Shown here piece after piece: positions 15,509 through 25,810 of a DNA stretch of 64,000 nt. How positions within the stretch are numbered: the first letter of the stretch is position 1; every line of letters begins with the position of its first letter. The position numbers were made by a program, and so were the translations under genes. This DNA comes from Shewanella eurypsychrophilus (GTDB lineage Bacteria; Pseudomonadota; Gammaproteobacteria; Enterobacterales; Shewanellaceae), in NCBI RefSeq assembly GCF_007004545.3, contig NZ_CP045503.2, forward strand, positions 590,501 through 654,500, read 5' to 3'. Under the pieces are notes generated by a model, which searched no databases, was not told the DNA's origin, and saw nothing but the letters and a program-made list of their open reading frames with translations.

Positions 15509-17932
15509 TTGCAAAATGAACGAAATCACTTCATTGAAACCGCCGAACGATTAAATCGAGTAAGGTTAGCGCGTGCGCGTGCTTTATTATCCCCTCTTAA
15601 AAGAGATCTTCTTAGCCTAATCCCGCTTTTGTTTCATTATCACAGAGCTGGTTATCCTGGTTACAACGGCCCAATGACACCATCAGGTGTATTCGAATAT
15701 CAACCCTCAGAGCTTGAGCTGTTAGCCTGTGAAACTTTAGGGCTCGTCAAGCCTATGGTTCACCTCGTTAGGCAAGCGGCGATTGAAGGGGTTTATAGCA
15801 TGGGAAGCATGTCCAGCTTTGGGCAAAACCCTAAGAGTGATATCGATGTCTGGCTGGTTCATGATCGCCTGCTGAGCCCTGAAGAGTGCCGACTATTGCA
15901 GGAAAAGTCAGCCTTGTTAACGTCATGGTTCGCACAACATGCTTTAGAAGTGAACATTTATCTGGTTCACCCTGAACAGTTTATCGGCATTAAATCTGTG
16001 GCTGGAGAGGCTGTTAGTGCCATTGGTAATGAACACAGCGGCAGTGCACAGCACTGGTTATTATTGGAAGAGTTTTATCGTAGCCAAATATGTTTAGCGG
16101 GTAAGCAAGTGGCGTGGTGGCCAAAATCTCAAAACATTGAGGGCTTACTCAGCTTAGGAAGTGTTGATCAAATCCCAGCCTGTGAATATTTTGGCGCCTC
16201 GCTATGGCAGCTTTATAAAGGATTGGATAAACCCCATAAGGCTTTGCTGAAAGTATTGTTACTTGAATCCTACGCATCTAACTATCCAAATACCGAGTTT
16301 ATCAGCGAAAAAGTGTGGCAACACACCATAGAGGGGGATTTTTCATCTGCCAACGATAGCTATTATCTGCTCTATGAATCGATAGACAAATATCTGGTCG
16401 CTCAACAAGAACCACGTCGATTAGAGATTGCTCGTCGATGTTTTTATCTCAAATGTGGCGTACGTTTGAGTGAGCCTGAGCAGGCGCAGGATTGGCGTTA
16501 TCGTAAGCTGAGTCGTCTGGTTGAGAGTTGGAATTGGTCAAAGAGTTTACTAGAGACACTGGATAATTGTGAGCATTGGCATTGCGGCCAACTGCAGTGG
16601 TTTAACGAGCAGTTAAATGAGCTGATGCTTGGTAGTTATCAAACCTTATTGCAGTTCGCATCGACCCACAAGTTGAGTGAAAGTTTGAAGCTGTCTGAAC
16701 TCGGCCTCCTGACTCGCAAGTTACATACCTATTTTAGTAGTGACAGTAACCAAATCATCGGTTTGAACCGCCTTTGGAGCGAATCTATTGCAGAGCGGCA
16801 TCTGACGCTTGTCTATAGTCATAACCTGGAGGAATATTGTCTGTACTGCTGTCCTCCCCAGAGAAAGTCCTTCATTGGTCAGCGTGCGGTCTACCAATCA
16901 AGGAGTCAGGCAAAACTTCTTGTGTGGGCGGTGCTCAATGGGGTTTCTGAAGGCATGACTCAGTGGTATGAACTTGATAAAGGTCGGAAAAAATCGACTC
17001 GATTAACCGATGCAGCCTTACGCTTATCCACAAGCTTTGACCCCATAGGTAAAAAAGTGTCCAACATGGATCTTTATCAGCCTTGGCAATATCGTAAGCT
17101 TTTATTCTTGCTAAATTTTGATAAAGATTCGACATCTGAGTGGCAAGGACAAGAGATAATGGTCGATTATCTTAATGCCAACATTTTTTCTTTAGGTCGC
17201 GCGGAGCAGAATATGTTGGAGTCTATCGATCTTTTCAGCCTTAATTCATGGGGAGAGTGGCATTGTCAGCATTTTGAGGGAGATCTTGCCATCTTAGAAG
17301 TGCTTGCTTTTATTACGCCAGGAATTCGCCGCTCTAGTGAACAGGTAGAGATAGAGGTTGTCAGTGGCTCTGCTAGATTGAAAGTTCAGTTTGAACAAAC
17401 GGTAATAAATTTAGTGAGGCGAGCAGCACGTTTAAGTTCAAATGTGTCCTCATCATCAACTCTGGTATACCCATTAAAAGTGGCTAAGGTGCAGTATGGT
17501 TTATTTTTTAATAGTAAGGGCATGGTATATCAAGACCTTAAGGATGCTAAAGCGTTTTATCAGCAGCTCACTACTCGTATGCTGATTGAGCTTCCTCGGC
17601 CAAATCTAGGTAATGAACCTTTGACCATGGCGCCCGATGTGATTCAGGATTTTGCCGCTAGAGGTGCAATTCAATATTTTTTACGCCCCAGTGAGGAGGG
17701 GGTTGATGTGTTCGTGCTCAACGAACATAACGAGCTTAATCATTATATTCAGCATGGTGTCAGTGTCGATGAATTAGTCAGTAAAGTGAGTCATAACCAT
17801 GCATTTGAGGAACCAGAGACGGCAACTCATAGATTTAACCTGCCGCAATTTTTTCGGTTAATACGAATTGATGGACGTTTACGGGCGATCCCTTTTGGGA
17901 TCTCTATTGATGAAGTGGAAATGGATTTCTAA
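15509..17932 (+). CDS. cyaA: Adenylate cyclase, class I
   Basis: Makes cAMP from ATP. The 807-aa length fits class I enterobacterial-type CyaA: N-terminal catalytic nucleotidyltransferase domain with GSMSSFGQNPKSDIDVWLVH (residues ~97-116, metal-binding D-x-D), then the long regulatory C-terminal half. The reading frame begins at TTG; no in-frame ATG occurs before conserved sequence, and E. coli cyaA also uses TTG, a feature known to limit its expression. The nearby ATG at 15516 is out of frame. It is divergent from hemC and convergent with cyaY. Confidence 0.95.
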   Translation: MQNERNHFIETAERLNRVRLARARALLSPLKRDLLSLIPLLFHYHRAGYPGYNGPMTPSGVFEYQPSELELLACETLGLVKPMVHLVRQAAIEGVYSMGSMSSFGQNPKSDIDVWLVHDRLLSPEECRLLQEKSALLTSWFAQHALEVNIYLVHPEQFIGIKSVAGEAVSAIGNEHSGSAQHWLLLEEFYRSQICLAGKQVAWWPKSQNIEGLLSLGSVDQIPACEYFGASLWQLYKGLDKPHKALLKVLLLESYASNYPNTEFISEKVWQHTIEGDFSSANDSYYLLYESIDKYLVAQQEPRRLEIARRCFYLKCGVRLSEPEQAQDWRYRKLSRLVESWNWSKSLLETLDNCEHWHCGQLQWFNEQLNELMLGSYQTLLQFASTHKLSESLKLSELGLLTRKLHTYFSSDSNQIIGLNRLWSESIAERHLTLVYSHNLEEYCLYCCPPQRKSFIGQRAVYQSRSQAKLLVWAVLNGVSEGMTQWYELDKGRKKSTRLTDAALRLSTSFDPIGKKVSNMDLYQPWQYRKLLFLLNFDKDSTSEWQGQEIMVDYLNANIFSLGRAEQNMLESIDLFSLNSWGEWHCQHFEGDLAILEVLAFITPGIRRSSEQVEIEVVSGSARLKVQFEQTVINLVRRAARLSSNVSSSSTLVYPLKVAKVQYGLFFNSKGMVYQDLKDAKAFYQQLTTRMLIELPRPNLGNEPLTMAPDVIQDFAARGAIQYFLRPSEEGVDVFVLNEHNELNHYIQHGVSVDELVSKVSHNHAFEEPETATHRFNLPQFFRLIRIDGRLRAIPFGISIDEVEMDF

Positions 17933-17954
17933 TGCTTTTTTATCAATGATGTAA

Positions 17955-17975
17955 AAGGGAGCCTTAGGCTCCCTT
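17955..17975. terminator. Bidirectional stem-loop between cyaA and cyaY
   Basis: Perfect 9-bp stem (AAGGGAGCC, loop TTA) between the convergent ends of cyaA and cyaY. The T/A tails are modest. Confidence 0.6.
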
Positions 17976-17997
17976 AGTATCTCTACACGCTTAAACA

Positions 17998-18327
17998 TTA
18001 TAGCGACAAATTGATGCCACTTTGTTTCTGAATCGACTCTAAAACGAAAGGCATAAACTCAGTGCCATTGCGGCTATCTACCCATTTCCCTTCTACATAA
18101 GAGAAGTGATAGCCGCCAAACTTAGTGGCAACCCAGATCTGATGTAAGGGCTCTTGTTTATTGATTACAATTTTAGAGCCATCTTCGAACTCTAATTGCA
18201 ATACATTGCCAGAAGCGTCTATATCGACATCGGCATCTTGTTCATCGATTGCGTATTCTATGGCCTCGTCTATGGACTGAAACATCTCATCGGCAAGTTG
18301 GTGAAATTGTGAGTCTGTTATCGACAT
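17998..18327 (-). CDS. cyaY: CyaY, bacterial frataxin
   Basis: Iron-binding regulator of iron-sulfur cluster assembly (partner of IscS). 109 aa from the ATG at 18327 ([16 protein letters not shown]), the usual CyaY length; an open frame extends 17 codons upstream. The acidic helix with [19 protein letters not shown] and the sheet residues [13 protein letters not shown] are family hallmarks. It converges on cyaA, as in Enterobacteria, and diverges from lptM-lysA. Confidence 0.95.
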   Translation of the reverse strand: MSITDSQFHQLADEMFQSIDEAIEYAIDEQDADVDIDASGNVLQLEFEDGSKIVINKQEPLHQIWVATKFGGYHFSYVEGKWVDSRNGTEFMPFVLESIQKQSGINLSL

Positions 18328-18609
18328 CTGTTTTCGTCCTTTATTTAGGGCATATTGTGATTGTGAACATAGTATCAATCGCCATTGTTATGCTCCAACA
18401 CTTTTTATTAAATAAACCTGCAGGTCAGCTCATGATAGAAAAATATTCAGTTTAATATGTATTAGGCCTTTATGTGCTTGACGTAGAAAGCTGAACTCTG
18501 CAACATCAGTAGACTGAGTCTATTTCGGGGGTTATCTTCCGGATCCGAAAGACTCAAAACAGATAAGATAAAAAAATCGCACTCATACCCTATTTAGATG
18601 GAAAGATTG

Positions 18610-18765
18610 ATGTTGAGAAAAATGAGACTGTGTTCACTGATAATTTTTGTCAGCCTTTTTGCTGCCGCATGTGGTCAAAAGGGGGCGCTATATAAATCGC
18701 CGGACAAACAAGACAACCAGACAGAAGAACAACAGCAGCCAAAAAAACAAAGCAATAAGGAATAA
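18610..18765 (+). CDS. lptM: LptM (YifL-like) small lipoprotein
   Basis: 51-residue lipoprotein. Signal peptide MLRKMRLCSLIIFVSLFAAAC gives a lipobox Cys at residue 21 (the stretch is shown here as MLRKMRLCSL + FAAAC), followed by GQKGALYKSP, the conserved start of mature YifL/LptM. A Gln/Lys-rich tail follows. In E. coli LptM assists LptD maturation in the outer membrane. It sits 4 bp upstream of lysA and its 3' end contains the lysA ribosome site. In E. coli the gene is next to dapF, so the neighbourhood is conserved. Confidence 0.85.
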   Translation: MLRKMRLCSLIIFVSLFAAACGQKGALYKSPDKQDNQTEEQQQPKKQSNKE

Positions 18766-18769
18766 ACTT

Positions 18770-20014
18770 TTGGATCATTTTCTCTATAAAAATAATGAAC
18801 TGTTTGCTGAAGATTGTTCAGTAGCAGAGTTAGCCCGTATTCATGGTACACCTTTGTATATCTACTCACGCGCTACGCTGGAACGTCATTGGTATGCATT
18901 TGACCGTGCGGTTGCTGAACATCCGCATCTTATCTGTTACGCCGTAAAGGCCAACTCCAATATTGCTGTCTTGAATGTACTCGCACGTTTAGGCAGTGGT
19001 TTTGATATCGTGTCTGGAGGTGAATTACAACGGGTTATTCAAGCTGGGGGAGACCCGAGTAAGGTGGTTTTCTCTGGTGTTGGTAAAACGGTATCAGAAA
19101 TGGAGATGGCGCTAAACTTAGGTATCTATTGCTTTAACGTCGAGTCTGCCGCAGAGCTTGAACAGCTCAACATCGTTGCTGGGCGTCTAGGTAAAGTCGC
19201 TCCCGTGTCGTTACGTGTGAACCCAGATGTGGACGCCGGTACTCACCCGTATATCTCAACAGGGCTTAAAGACAATAAATTTGGTATTGCGATGGAAGAG
19301 GCTGAAGCTATTTTTGCTCGAGCAGCTTCTCTGCCACATTTAAAGGTTAAAGGTGTCGATTGCCATATTGGTTCGCAACTAACAGAGATGCAGCCTTTCC
19401 TCGATGCGATGGACCGTATGTTAGCCTTAGTGGATCGTCTTGCTGAGCAAGGTATTCAAATCGAACACTTTGATGTTGGTGGTGGTTTAGGGGTGCCATA
19501 TGATGATGAAACTCCGCCACAGCCAGATGTTTATGCCGCTGCATTACTCGAACGTTTAGGCGATAGAGATCTTAAACTTATTTTTGAACCTGGCCGTGCG
19601 ATAGCTGCGAATGCAGGCATCTTTGTGACTCAAGTACTTTATCTGAAAGGTAATGGCAATAAACACTTTGCGCTCGTTGATGGAGCGATGAACGATCTGA
19701 TCCGTCCTGCGCTTTACAGTGCCTGGCAAAATATTATTCCTGTTAACCCACGTGTTGGCGAAAGTCTAAACTACGATATTGTTGGGCCTGTATGTGAGAC
19801 GGGTGACTTTCTAGGAAAAGACCGACAGTTATGCCTAGCTGCTAATGACTATCTGGCGGTTCGTTCATCAGGTGCTTATGGTTTTACGATGTCATCGAAC
19901 TATAACTCGCGTCCTCGTGCTGCTGAGTTAATGGTAGACGGTGAGCAGGCACATCTGGTCCGCGAAAGAGAAAAGATGGCTCAGCTATGGCAAGGTGAGC
20001 AATTACTGCCGTAA
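18770..20014 (+). CDS. lysA: Diaminopimelate decarboxylase
   Basis: PLP enzyme converting meso-diaminopimelate to lysine. The start is TTG at 18770 (M-DHFLYKNNELF), with AAGGA 8 bp upstream inside lptM; longer frames upstream run through lptM in another frame. From this start the PLP lysine is K60 in CYAVKANSN; HIGSQL, the glycine-rich DVGGGLG, FEPGRAI and GPVCETGDFLG complete the alanine-racemase-like fold. 414 aa is normal. It is followed after 99 bp by dapF, which makes its substrate. Confidence 0.95.
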   Translation: MDHFLYKNNELFAEDCSVAELARIHGTPLYIYSRATLERHWYAFDRAVAEHPHLICYAVKANSNIAVLNVLARLGSGFDIVSGGELQRVIQAGGDPSKVVFSGVGKTVSEMEMALNLGIYCFNVESAAELEQLNIVAGRLGKVAPVSLRVNPDVDAGTHPYISTGLKDNKFGIAMEEAEAIFARAASLPHLKVKGVDCHIGSQLTEMQPFLDAMDRMLALVDRLAEQGIQIEHFDVGGGLGVPYDDETPPQPDVYAAALLERLGDRDLKLIFEPGRAIAANAGIFVTQVLYLKGNGNKHFALVDGAMNDLIRPALYSAWQNIIPVNPRVGESLNYDIVGPVCETGDFLGKDRQLCLAANDYLAVRSSGAYGFTMSSNYNSRPRAAELMVDGEQAHLVREREKMAQLWQGEQLLP

Positions 20015-20113
20015 ACTGTATATAATACTTGAAGATATTTCTGTTCCGTACTGAATTAACGTCTTATGACTTAATCTGGCAGACGGTTCGCTGAGATTTG
20101 AAGGAAATCCAAC

Positions 20114-20956
20114 TTGATCCATTTCACTAAAATGCATGGTCTAGGCAATGACTTTATGGTCGTCGATGGGGTAACACAGAATGTGTTCTTTTCACCCGAG
20201 CAGATAAAGCGCCTGTCCGACCGAAAGTTTGGTATCGGTTTCGATCAATTGCTTTTGGTGGAGCCTCCCTATGATCCCGATCTCGATTTTCATTATCGTA
20301 TCTTTAATGCAGATGGGGGGGAGGTTGAACAATGTGGTAACGGTGCTCGCTGTTTTGCTCGTTTCGTGCGAAATAAAGGATTGACCAACAAACAAAAAAT
20401 TAGAGTCAGCACCTCAAATGGCAAGCTCACCTTGCGATTAGAGCATAATGGCAATGTCACGGTTAATATGGGCATTCCAGTACTCGAACCGAGTAAAATC
20501 CCATTCAACGCCAAAAGACCTGAAAAAACTTACCTGCTACAAACCGGTGGTGGCGATACTCAGATGCAGACCTTTCTTTGTGGTGCTGTCTCTATGGGAA
20601 ATCCACATTGTGTATTGGATGTTGAGGATATTGAGACTGCTGACGTTGAAGGTGTCGGTGAGCTACTGACTCAAAATGAGCGTTTTCCGAAAGGCGTCAA
20701 CGTTGGATTTATGCAAGTGATTAACTCGGGGCACATCAAGCTACGTGTTTATGAGCGAGGTACAGGGGAAACGTTAGCTTGTGGCACTGGTGCATGTGCA
20801 GCTGCCGTCGTCGGTCAGTTACAGGGCAAGCTTGAACAGAGTGTCCGTGTTGACCTGCCGGGAGGGAGTTTAACCATCAATTGGGAGGGGGAAGGTAAGC
20901 CATTATGGATGACAGGCCCTGCAGAGCACGTATATGACGGACAGATACAAACATGA
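20114..20956 (+). CDS. dapF: Diaminopimelate epimerase
   Basis: Interconverts LL- and meso-diaminopimelate for lysine and peptidoglycan. The start is TTG ([18 protein letters not shown]) with GAAGGA upstream; beginning at the in-frame ATG of MHGLG would remove conserved residues. The catalytic cysteine pair is C74 in EQCGNGARC and C223 in LACGTGACA. 280 aa, close to the E. coli enzyme. Its stop overlaps the DUF484 start (ATGA), so the genes are translationally coupled. Confidence 0.96.
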   Translation: MIHFTKMHGLGNDFMVVDGVTQNVFFSPEQIKRLSDRKFGIGFDQLLLVEPPYDPDLDFHYRIFNADGGEVEQCGNGARCFARFVRNKGLTNKQKIRVSTSNGKLTLRLEHNGNVTVNMGIPVLEPSKIPFNAKRPEKTYLLQTGGGDTQMQTFLCGAVSMGNPHCVLDVEDIETADVEGVGELLTQNERFPKGVNVGFMQVINSGHIKLRVYERGTGETLACGTGACAAAVVGQLQGKLEQSVRVDLPGGSLTINWEGEGKPLWMTGPAEHVYDGQIQT

Positions 20957-21591
20957 CTGAAATGACTAATGTGAAGAAACCGCTACCTTTTGATGAAATA
21001 TTGATCCGAGAATACCTACTGGATAATCCTGACTTTTTTAGTCGTTATCCAGAGCTGTTGTTGGCCATGCGGATCCCACATGCAGAACGTGGAGCTGTGT
21101 CCTTGGTTCAGCGTCAACAGGAGATGTTGCGTAGCAGGGTACAGCAGCTTGAGGAGGAGATAACCTCCTTGATGGGAATGGCGACCCGTAATGAAATGAT
21201 CTATATGTTTAATACTCAGCTATCCCTTAAGATGCTGCAGTGTGAAGACTTGGGTGAGCTGAGACAAGAGCTATCAGAAGGCTTGAGAACTCAGTTCCAT
21301 TTTAGTCATGTGCGTCTTATTACTGTGCATGATCTTGATAGTGAGTTATCGAAGATCTGGAGCAAGCGTCTTAGCCAAGGCTATTATTTTGGCCGGTTAA
21401 CAACGCTTGAATCTAAACGTTTATTTGGCTGTGAAGTTGGCTCAGTGGCCTTATCTCGATTATCTGAGCAGTGTGGTCAAGTGATCTTTGCTATTGCGAG
21501 TCAAGACGCTATGCATTTCCACCCTGAGATGGATCACTTACTACTCGATCAACTGAAGCAACTTTTAGATCATCTTTTGCCTAAGCTATAG
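20953..21591 (+). CDS. DUF484 (YigA-like) protein
   Basis: 212-aa DUF484 protein. N-terminal helices contain the conserved [22 protein letters not shown] (split: [15 protein letters not shown] / AMRIPH), then [15 protein letters not shown] leading into a coiled coil and a GAF-like C-terminal half. These proteins almost always lie between dapF and xerC, as here (overlap with dapF; 45 bp before xerC). No experimentally established function is known to me. Confidence 0.9.
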   Translation: MTEMTNVKKPLPFDEILIREYLLDNPDFFSRYPELLLAMRIPHAERGAVSLVQRQQEMLRSRVQQLEEEITSLMGMATRNEMIYMFNTQLSLKMLQCEDLGELRQELSEGLRTQFHFSHVRLITVHDLDSELSKIWSKRLSQGYYFGRLTTLESKRLFGCEVGSVALSRLSEQCGQVIFAIASQDAMHFHPEMDHLLLDQLKQLLDHLLPKL

Positions 21592-21636
21592 TAGCGGCTT
21601 TTGAGTATTTTCTTGCTCATAAATAATGAGGGCGCA

Positions 21637-22569
21637 ATGAATACTCTTTGGTTTAAACAGTTTGAGAGTTACCTCAGTGCAGAGCGTCAGTTTTCTGCAC
21701 ATACGGTGCGTAACTATCTTTATGAATTGAATAGAGTCACCGGAAAACTAGAAGGTAACAGCTCACCCCCAGTTCTATGGTCCCAAGTCAGCCACGAACA
21801 AATTCAACATACGTTAAGCCAACTACATCGTCAGGGCCTAAGCCCACGATCTTTATCATTGACGCTTTCTGCTGTTAAACAGTTCTGTGAGTTCTTACTC
21901 AGAGAAGGTGTTATTCAGTCTAATCCCGCAAAGAGTCTAAGTGCACCTAAGCAAAATAAGCCGCTACCTAAGAATATGGATCTCGATTCGATCACTCATT
22001 TACTGGACATTGATGGTGATGATCCCTTAAGCGTGCGTGATAAAGCCATCATGGAGCTGTTCTACTCCTCAGGTTTACGCTTGGCTGAGTTGGCGGCTAT
22101 TGATGTCGATGATATTTATTTTTCAGATAAACAAGTCAAGGTTATGGGCAAGGGAAGTAAGGAAAGGATTATTCCGATTGGTAGGTATGCCTTAGAGGCA
22201 ATAGAAGCCTGGTTGTTGCTGAGAGAAAACATTCCCTGTGAAAATGAGGCCTTATTTGTGACGAGCAAAGGAAGGCGTTTAGCTCATCGGAGCATTCAGG
22301 CCCGATTAGCTAAATGGGGGCAAGAGCAAGCCTTAAATATGAAGGTGCACCCGCATAAACTGCGGCATTCATTTGCCACGCATATGCTTGAATCGAGTGC
22401 CGATCTACGAGCTGTACAGGAGCTGCTTGGACATGCCAATTTATCCACGACTCAGATCTATACCAGTTTAGACTTTCAGCATCTGGCTAAGGTGTATGAT
22501 GGGGCTCATCCAAGGGCATCAAGAAACAAAGGTACAGATAAATCTAAGGGGAAGATAGCTGATGATTAA
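21637..22569 (+). CDS. xerC: Tyrosine recombinase XerC
   Basis: Resolves chromosome dimers at dif with XerD. With the ATG at 21637 (GAGGG upstream) the protein is 310 aa and its catalytic residues fall at R148, K172, H240, R243, H266 and Y275, the same numbering as E. coli XerC. This supports that start over a TTG 36 bp earlier. Motifs: [36 protein letters not shown]. It is in the dapF-DUF484-xerC-yigB arrangement. Confidence 0.96.
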   Translation: MNTLWFKQFESYLSAERQFSAHTVRNYLYELNRVTGKLEGNSSPPVLWSQVSHEQIQHTLSQLHRQGLSPRSLSLTLSAVKQFCEFLLREGVIQSNPAKSLSAPKQNKPLPKNMDLDSITHLLDIDGDDPLSVRDKAIMELFYSSGLRLAELAAIDVDDIYFSDKQVKVMGKGSKERIIPIGRYALEAIEAWLLLRENIPCENEALFVTSKGRRLAHRSIQARLAKWGQEQALNMKVHPHKLRHSFATHMLESSADLRAVQELLGHANLSTTQIYTSLDFQHLAKVYDGAHPRASRNKGTDKSKGKIADD

Positions 22570-22641
22570 ACTGAACTCCGGCTCTTTATCAGTCACTAGA
22601 GCGGTTAAACTTGCTAGTGAGTTTACAGGAACAGAAAACGA

Positions 22642-23358
22642 ATGAAGATTTATCTACGGCCTCATAGTTTCTCCGCTATCAGCTTTGACCTCGATGACAC
22701 CTTATATGATAACGGCCCGATAATCAGAGCCGCAGAGCAATCACTGCTAGAGTTTTTAAATTATCGTTACTCTGAAACATTGCGCTGGCAAAGAACTGAT
22801 TGGCTGGAATTAAAAAAGCGACTCATTCTGAACCATCCTGAGCTAGCGCATGATACTACAGCCGCACGACTTATTATGTTGGAGCAAGGCTTGTTAGGCT
22901 TGGGCTATTCCCGTGGTGAGTCGGAGGAGGGGGCTAATGCCGGTCTGAACCATTTCTTAGCAGCACGTTCAGCTTTTACCGTCTCCAAACCTGTGATTAA
23001 GTTACTCGAAGCCTTGAGTGAACAATATCCTCTCATTGGCATCACCAATGGCAATGTTGATGCAGACAAGATTGGTTTAGGCAATGTATTAGATTTTGTG
23101 CTTCACCCAGGTCAAGGGACTCGTATGAAGCCTTATCCTGATATGTTTTATAGTGCATGTCGAAAACTCGATATCCCTTTGCACAGTTTACTCCATGTCG
23201 GTGATAGCCATGTCTCAGATGTGCAGGGTGCTAGATTAGCGGGCTGTCAGTCAGCTTGGTTAAACCCAAAGTTTGATGGTGCTAAAAGTGTCATGAGTCA
23301 TGGATTACTTCCTCATGTAGAAGTCAGCTCACTTCAAGAACTTATCGCGTTCCTATAG
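22642..23358 (+). CDS. yigB: HAD-like phosphatase YigB
   Basis: HAD-superfamily hydrolase, 238 aa. Motif I is SFDLDDTLYDN (nucleophile Asp), motif II ITNGN, motif III around MKPYPDMFY and motif IV HVGDSHVSDVQGA. The orthologue in E. coli dephosphorylates FMN and sugar phosphates. It is the last gene of the dapF-xerC operon, 72 bp after xerC, and is followed by a terminator. Confidence 0.92.
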   Translation: MKIYLRPHSFSAISFDLDDTLYDNGPIIRAAEQSLLEFLNYRYSETLRWQRTDWLELKKRLILNHPELAHDTTAARLIMLEQGLLGLGYSRGESEEGANAGLNHFLAARSAFTVSKPVIKLLEALSEQYPLIGITNGNVDADKIGLGNVLDFVLHPGQGTRMKPYPDMFYSACRKLDIPLHSLLHVGDSHVSDVQGARLAGCQSAWLNPKFDGAKSVMSHGLLPHVEVSSLQELIAFL

Positions 23359-23400
23359 GCGTATTTAAATCTGTACTAAATCTAATTCCAATTGGTATTA

Positions 23401-23436
23401 GGCCAGTTATTCCGGTTGGTATAACTGGCCTTTTTT
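23401..23436 (+). terminator. Terminator after yigB
   Basis: GGCCAGTTAT and its exact complement ATAACTGGCC around a 10-nt loop, followed by six Ts. It separates the dapF operon from the convergent iron-sulfur repair gene. Confidence 0.85.
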
Positions 23437-23457
23437 GTATCTGAAATTTATACCGAT

Positions 23458-24174
23458 TTACTCAGCCAAGCTTAATGCTTTAGTGAATAGGATGTTGTTC
23501 TCAATATGGATGTGCTGCATCAGGTCGGCTTCAAACTCTGCTAGAGAGGCATAACAGACTCTCCAGGTTGTGCATGCATGCTGAGGTGGCTGATAGTTAT
23601 TGGTTAGCTCTCTAATCTTCTCAAGCACTAAGCTCGCATCATTGTGATCATGCTCCATAGCATTGATTGGGTTGCCAATATGACCAAAACAGCCATTGAC
23701 CTGTTCACCAGCAGCCATTGCTCGGATAGATGGAAATAGGATTCGCTCCTCTTTCATCAGGTGAGGGACTAGGTCTTCAATGAGGGCTTGAATCCAACCC
23801 GCCAGCGGTTTTATCTCTTCATAATGTTCACCGTGAGCACGCACCATTTTCTGGCTATATTCGATCAGCAAAGGCGCTTTCTCTCTAACATAGGTATGGT
23901 GTGTATCTTCGATATAATCGATAAGCTGATCAACAGGAAGCTGATTTAAACTATCCTCCTTTTGACCTGAAACAGCACTGGCCAGAAGTGCTGCTTCAAC
24001 TTCAGACAATTTTGCATCTGCCTTCTCACAAGCTGAGGCCAGTGAGCGGCCACCGCCACAGCAAAAGTCGATACCGAACTGACTGAATATATGTGCAGCC
24101 CGAAAATCATCGGCAACCAACTGGCCGACACGTTGTTGAGAGATATCTTTGACTGGTTGTGATGTGGTGCTCAT
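23458..24174 (-). CDS. ytfE: Iron-sulfur cluster repair protein (YtfE/ScdA, RIC family)
   Basis: Di-iron hemerythrin-like protein that repairs oxidatively or nitrosatively damaged Fe-S clusters. 238 aa from the ATG at 24174 (GGAG 8 bp upstream). The N-terminal ScdA domain has FGIDFCCGGGRSLASAC (residues ~34-50); the C-terminal four-helix domain provides the iron-binding His/Glu in DTHHTYVREKAP, LVPHLMKEERILFP, MEHDHNDAS and LMQHIHIENNILF. It stands alone between yigB and fis. Confidence 0.93.
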   Translation of the reverse strand: MSTTSQPVKDISQQRVGQLVADDFRAAHIFSQFGIDFCCGGGRSLASACEKADAKLSEVEAALLASAVSGQKEDSLNQLPVDQLIDYIEDTHHTYVREKAPLLIEYSQKMVRAHGEHYEEIKPLAGWIQALIEDLVPHLMKEERILFPSIRAMAAGEQVNGCFGHIGNPINAMEHDHNDASLVLEKIRELTNNYQPPQHACTTWRVCYASLAEFEADLMQHIHIENNILFTKALSLAE

Positions 24175-24318
24175 ACATTGCTCCAAAGCTGCATTTATTT
24201 TATATCTTTAAATCATGGTAATCGCAGACGCTCGTTGCTGACAAGAAATACTTGAGTAATTTAGTCGGGAATTGGTGTTTTTATGATGTAGATTAAGTTG
24301 ATCGTAAAAATTAGAGAT

Positions 24319-24346
24319 AAAAAAACCAGCCGAAGCTGGTTTTTTT
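24319..24346 (-). terminator. Terminator after fis
   Basis: AAAAACCAGC-CGAA-GCTGG stem with A/T tails on both sides, about 20 bp beyond the fis stop. Confidence 0.85.
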
Positions 24347-24367
24347 ATCTAGTAAAGTATGAACGAT

Positions 24368-24691
<324 letters not shown>

Positions 24692-25660
24692 TTAATTCTG
24701 TGCAATTTCATCAAAATAGCGTTCCACCATGGAACCTTGTTCTTCAACAGTTTCCAGCCGATTAAACTCGGCACGGAATGGGCGCTGTTCTTCCTGGTCC
24801 AAATACCATCCAACATGCTTTCTAGCAAAACGGATCCCCTTATACGTACCGTAAAGTTCGTACAAGTTTTGGAGATGTTCCAGCATCACATGACGCTTTT
24901 CATCCATCTCAACAGGCGCTAGCTTGCTACCCGTTTCCAGGTAATGTTGGATTTCTCGGAAAATCCAAGGCCGTCCTTGGGCACCTCGTCCTATCATGAG
25001 AGCATCGACACCCGTATGTTCCAGCACAAAACGTGCTTTCTCTGGGGTGACAATATCTCCATTAGCAACAACTGGAATCGAGATATTCTGTTTGATAGCC
25101 TTAATTGTGTCGTATTCAGCGTTACCTTTATACATGCATTGCCTAGTTCGGCCATGTACAGCTAACGAGGCTATTCCACATTCTTCAGCTATCTGGGCGA
25201 TTTGAACACCGTTCCTGTGTTCTGGAGCCCAACCGGTTCGAATTTTCAGGGTCACTGGTACATCAACTGCTGCCACCACGGCCTGTAAAATTGCTTTTAC
25301 TTGCACAGGGTCTTGCAGTAATGCTGATCCAGCTAGCTTTCTATTCACTTTTTTAGCAGGACAGCCCATATTGATATCGATGATTTGTGCCCCTTGCTGT
25401 ACGTTAACAACAGCGGCATTAGCCATCAATTCAGGATCGGCACCTGCGATTTGTACTGAGCGTATCCCATTTTCACCAGCATGACTCATGCGCTGGCGGC
25501 TTTTATCGGTATCCCAAACATCAGGATTAGATGAAAGCATCTCTGAAACCGCCATGGCAGCGCCATAACGAATACAAAGATTTCTAAAGGGTTGGTCTGT
25601 GACACCTGCCATTGGTGCCACGATCAACCGGTTTTTCAGTTGATAGGGTCCAATCTGCAT
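24692..25660 (-). CDS. dusB: tRNA-dihydrouridine synthase B
   Basis: FMN-dependent enzyme reducing uridine to dihydrouridine in the tRNA D-loop. The ATG at 25660 gives MQIGPYQLKNRLIVAPMAG (322 aa, as in E. coli) with AGGTG upstream; a GTG 9 bp earlier has no spaced ribosome site. The catalytic Cys lies in INMGCPAKKVNRKLAGSALL; GRGAQGRPWIF contributes to the flavin site. Second gene of prmA-dusB-fis. Confidence 0.96.
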   Translation of the reverse strand: MQIGPYQLKNRLIVAPMAGVTDQPFRNLCIRYGAAMAVSEMLSSNPDVWDTDKSRQRMSHAGENGIRSVQIAGADPELMANAAVVNVQQGAQIIDINMGCPAKKVNRKLAGSALLQDPVQVKAILQAVVAAVDVPVTLKIRTGWAPEHRNGVQIAQIAEECGIASLAVHGRTRQCMYKGNAEYDTIKAIKQNISIPVVANGDIVTPEKARFVLEHTGVDALMIGRGAQGRPWIFREIQHYLETGSKLAPVEMDEKRHVMLEHLQNLYELYGTYKGIRFARKHVGWYLDQEEQRPFRAEFNRLETVEEQGSMVERYFDEIAQN

Positions 25661-25810
25661 TTTCAACACACCTAGCGCTCCAAAGGGGCGCTATAGTACG
25701 CCTTTTTTAAGCCGGTGAAAAGGTCAATAAATGACCTGAGAGAAACTTTTTTTCTTGACTTTTAAAAGTGGAGAAGACATAGGCAACACAAGCTGTGTCG
25801 CGTACTACTG

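Noticed and set aside
18647-18769. N-terminal extension of LysA (41 extra residues)
   Set aside because: The extension overlaps lptM in a different frame, is basic low-complexity sequence and is absent from LysA proteins.
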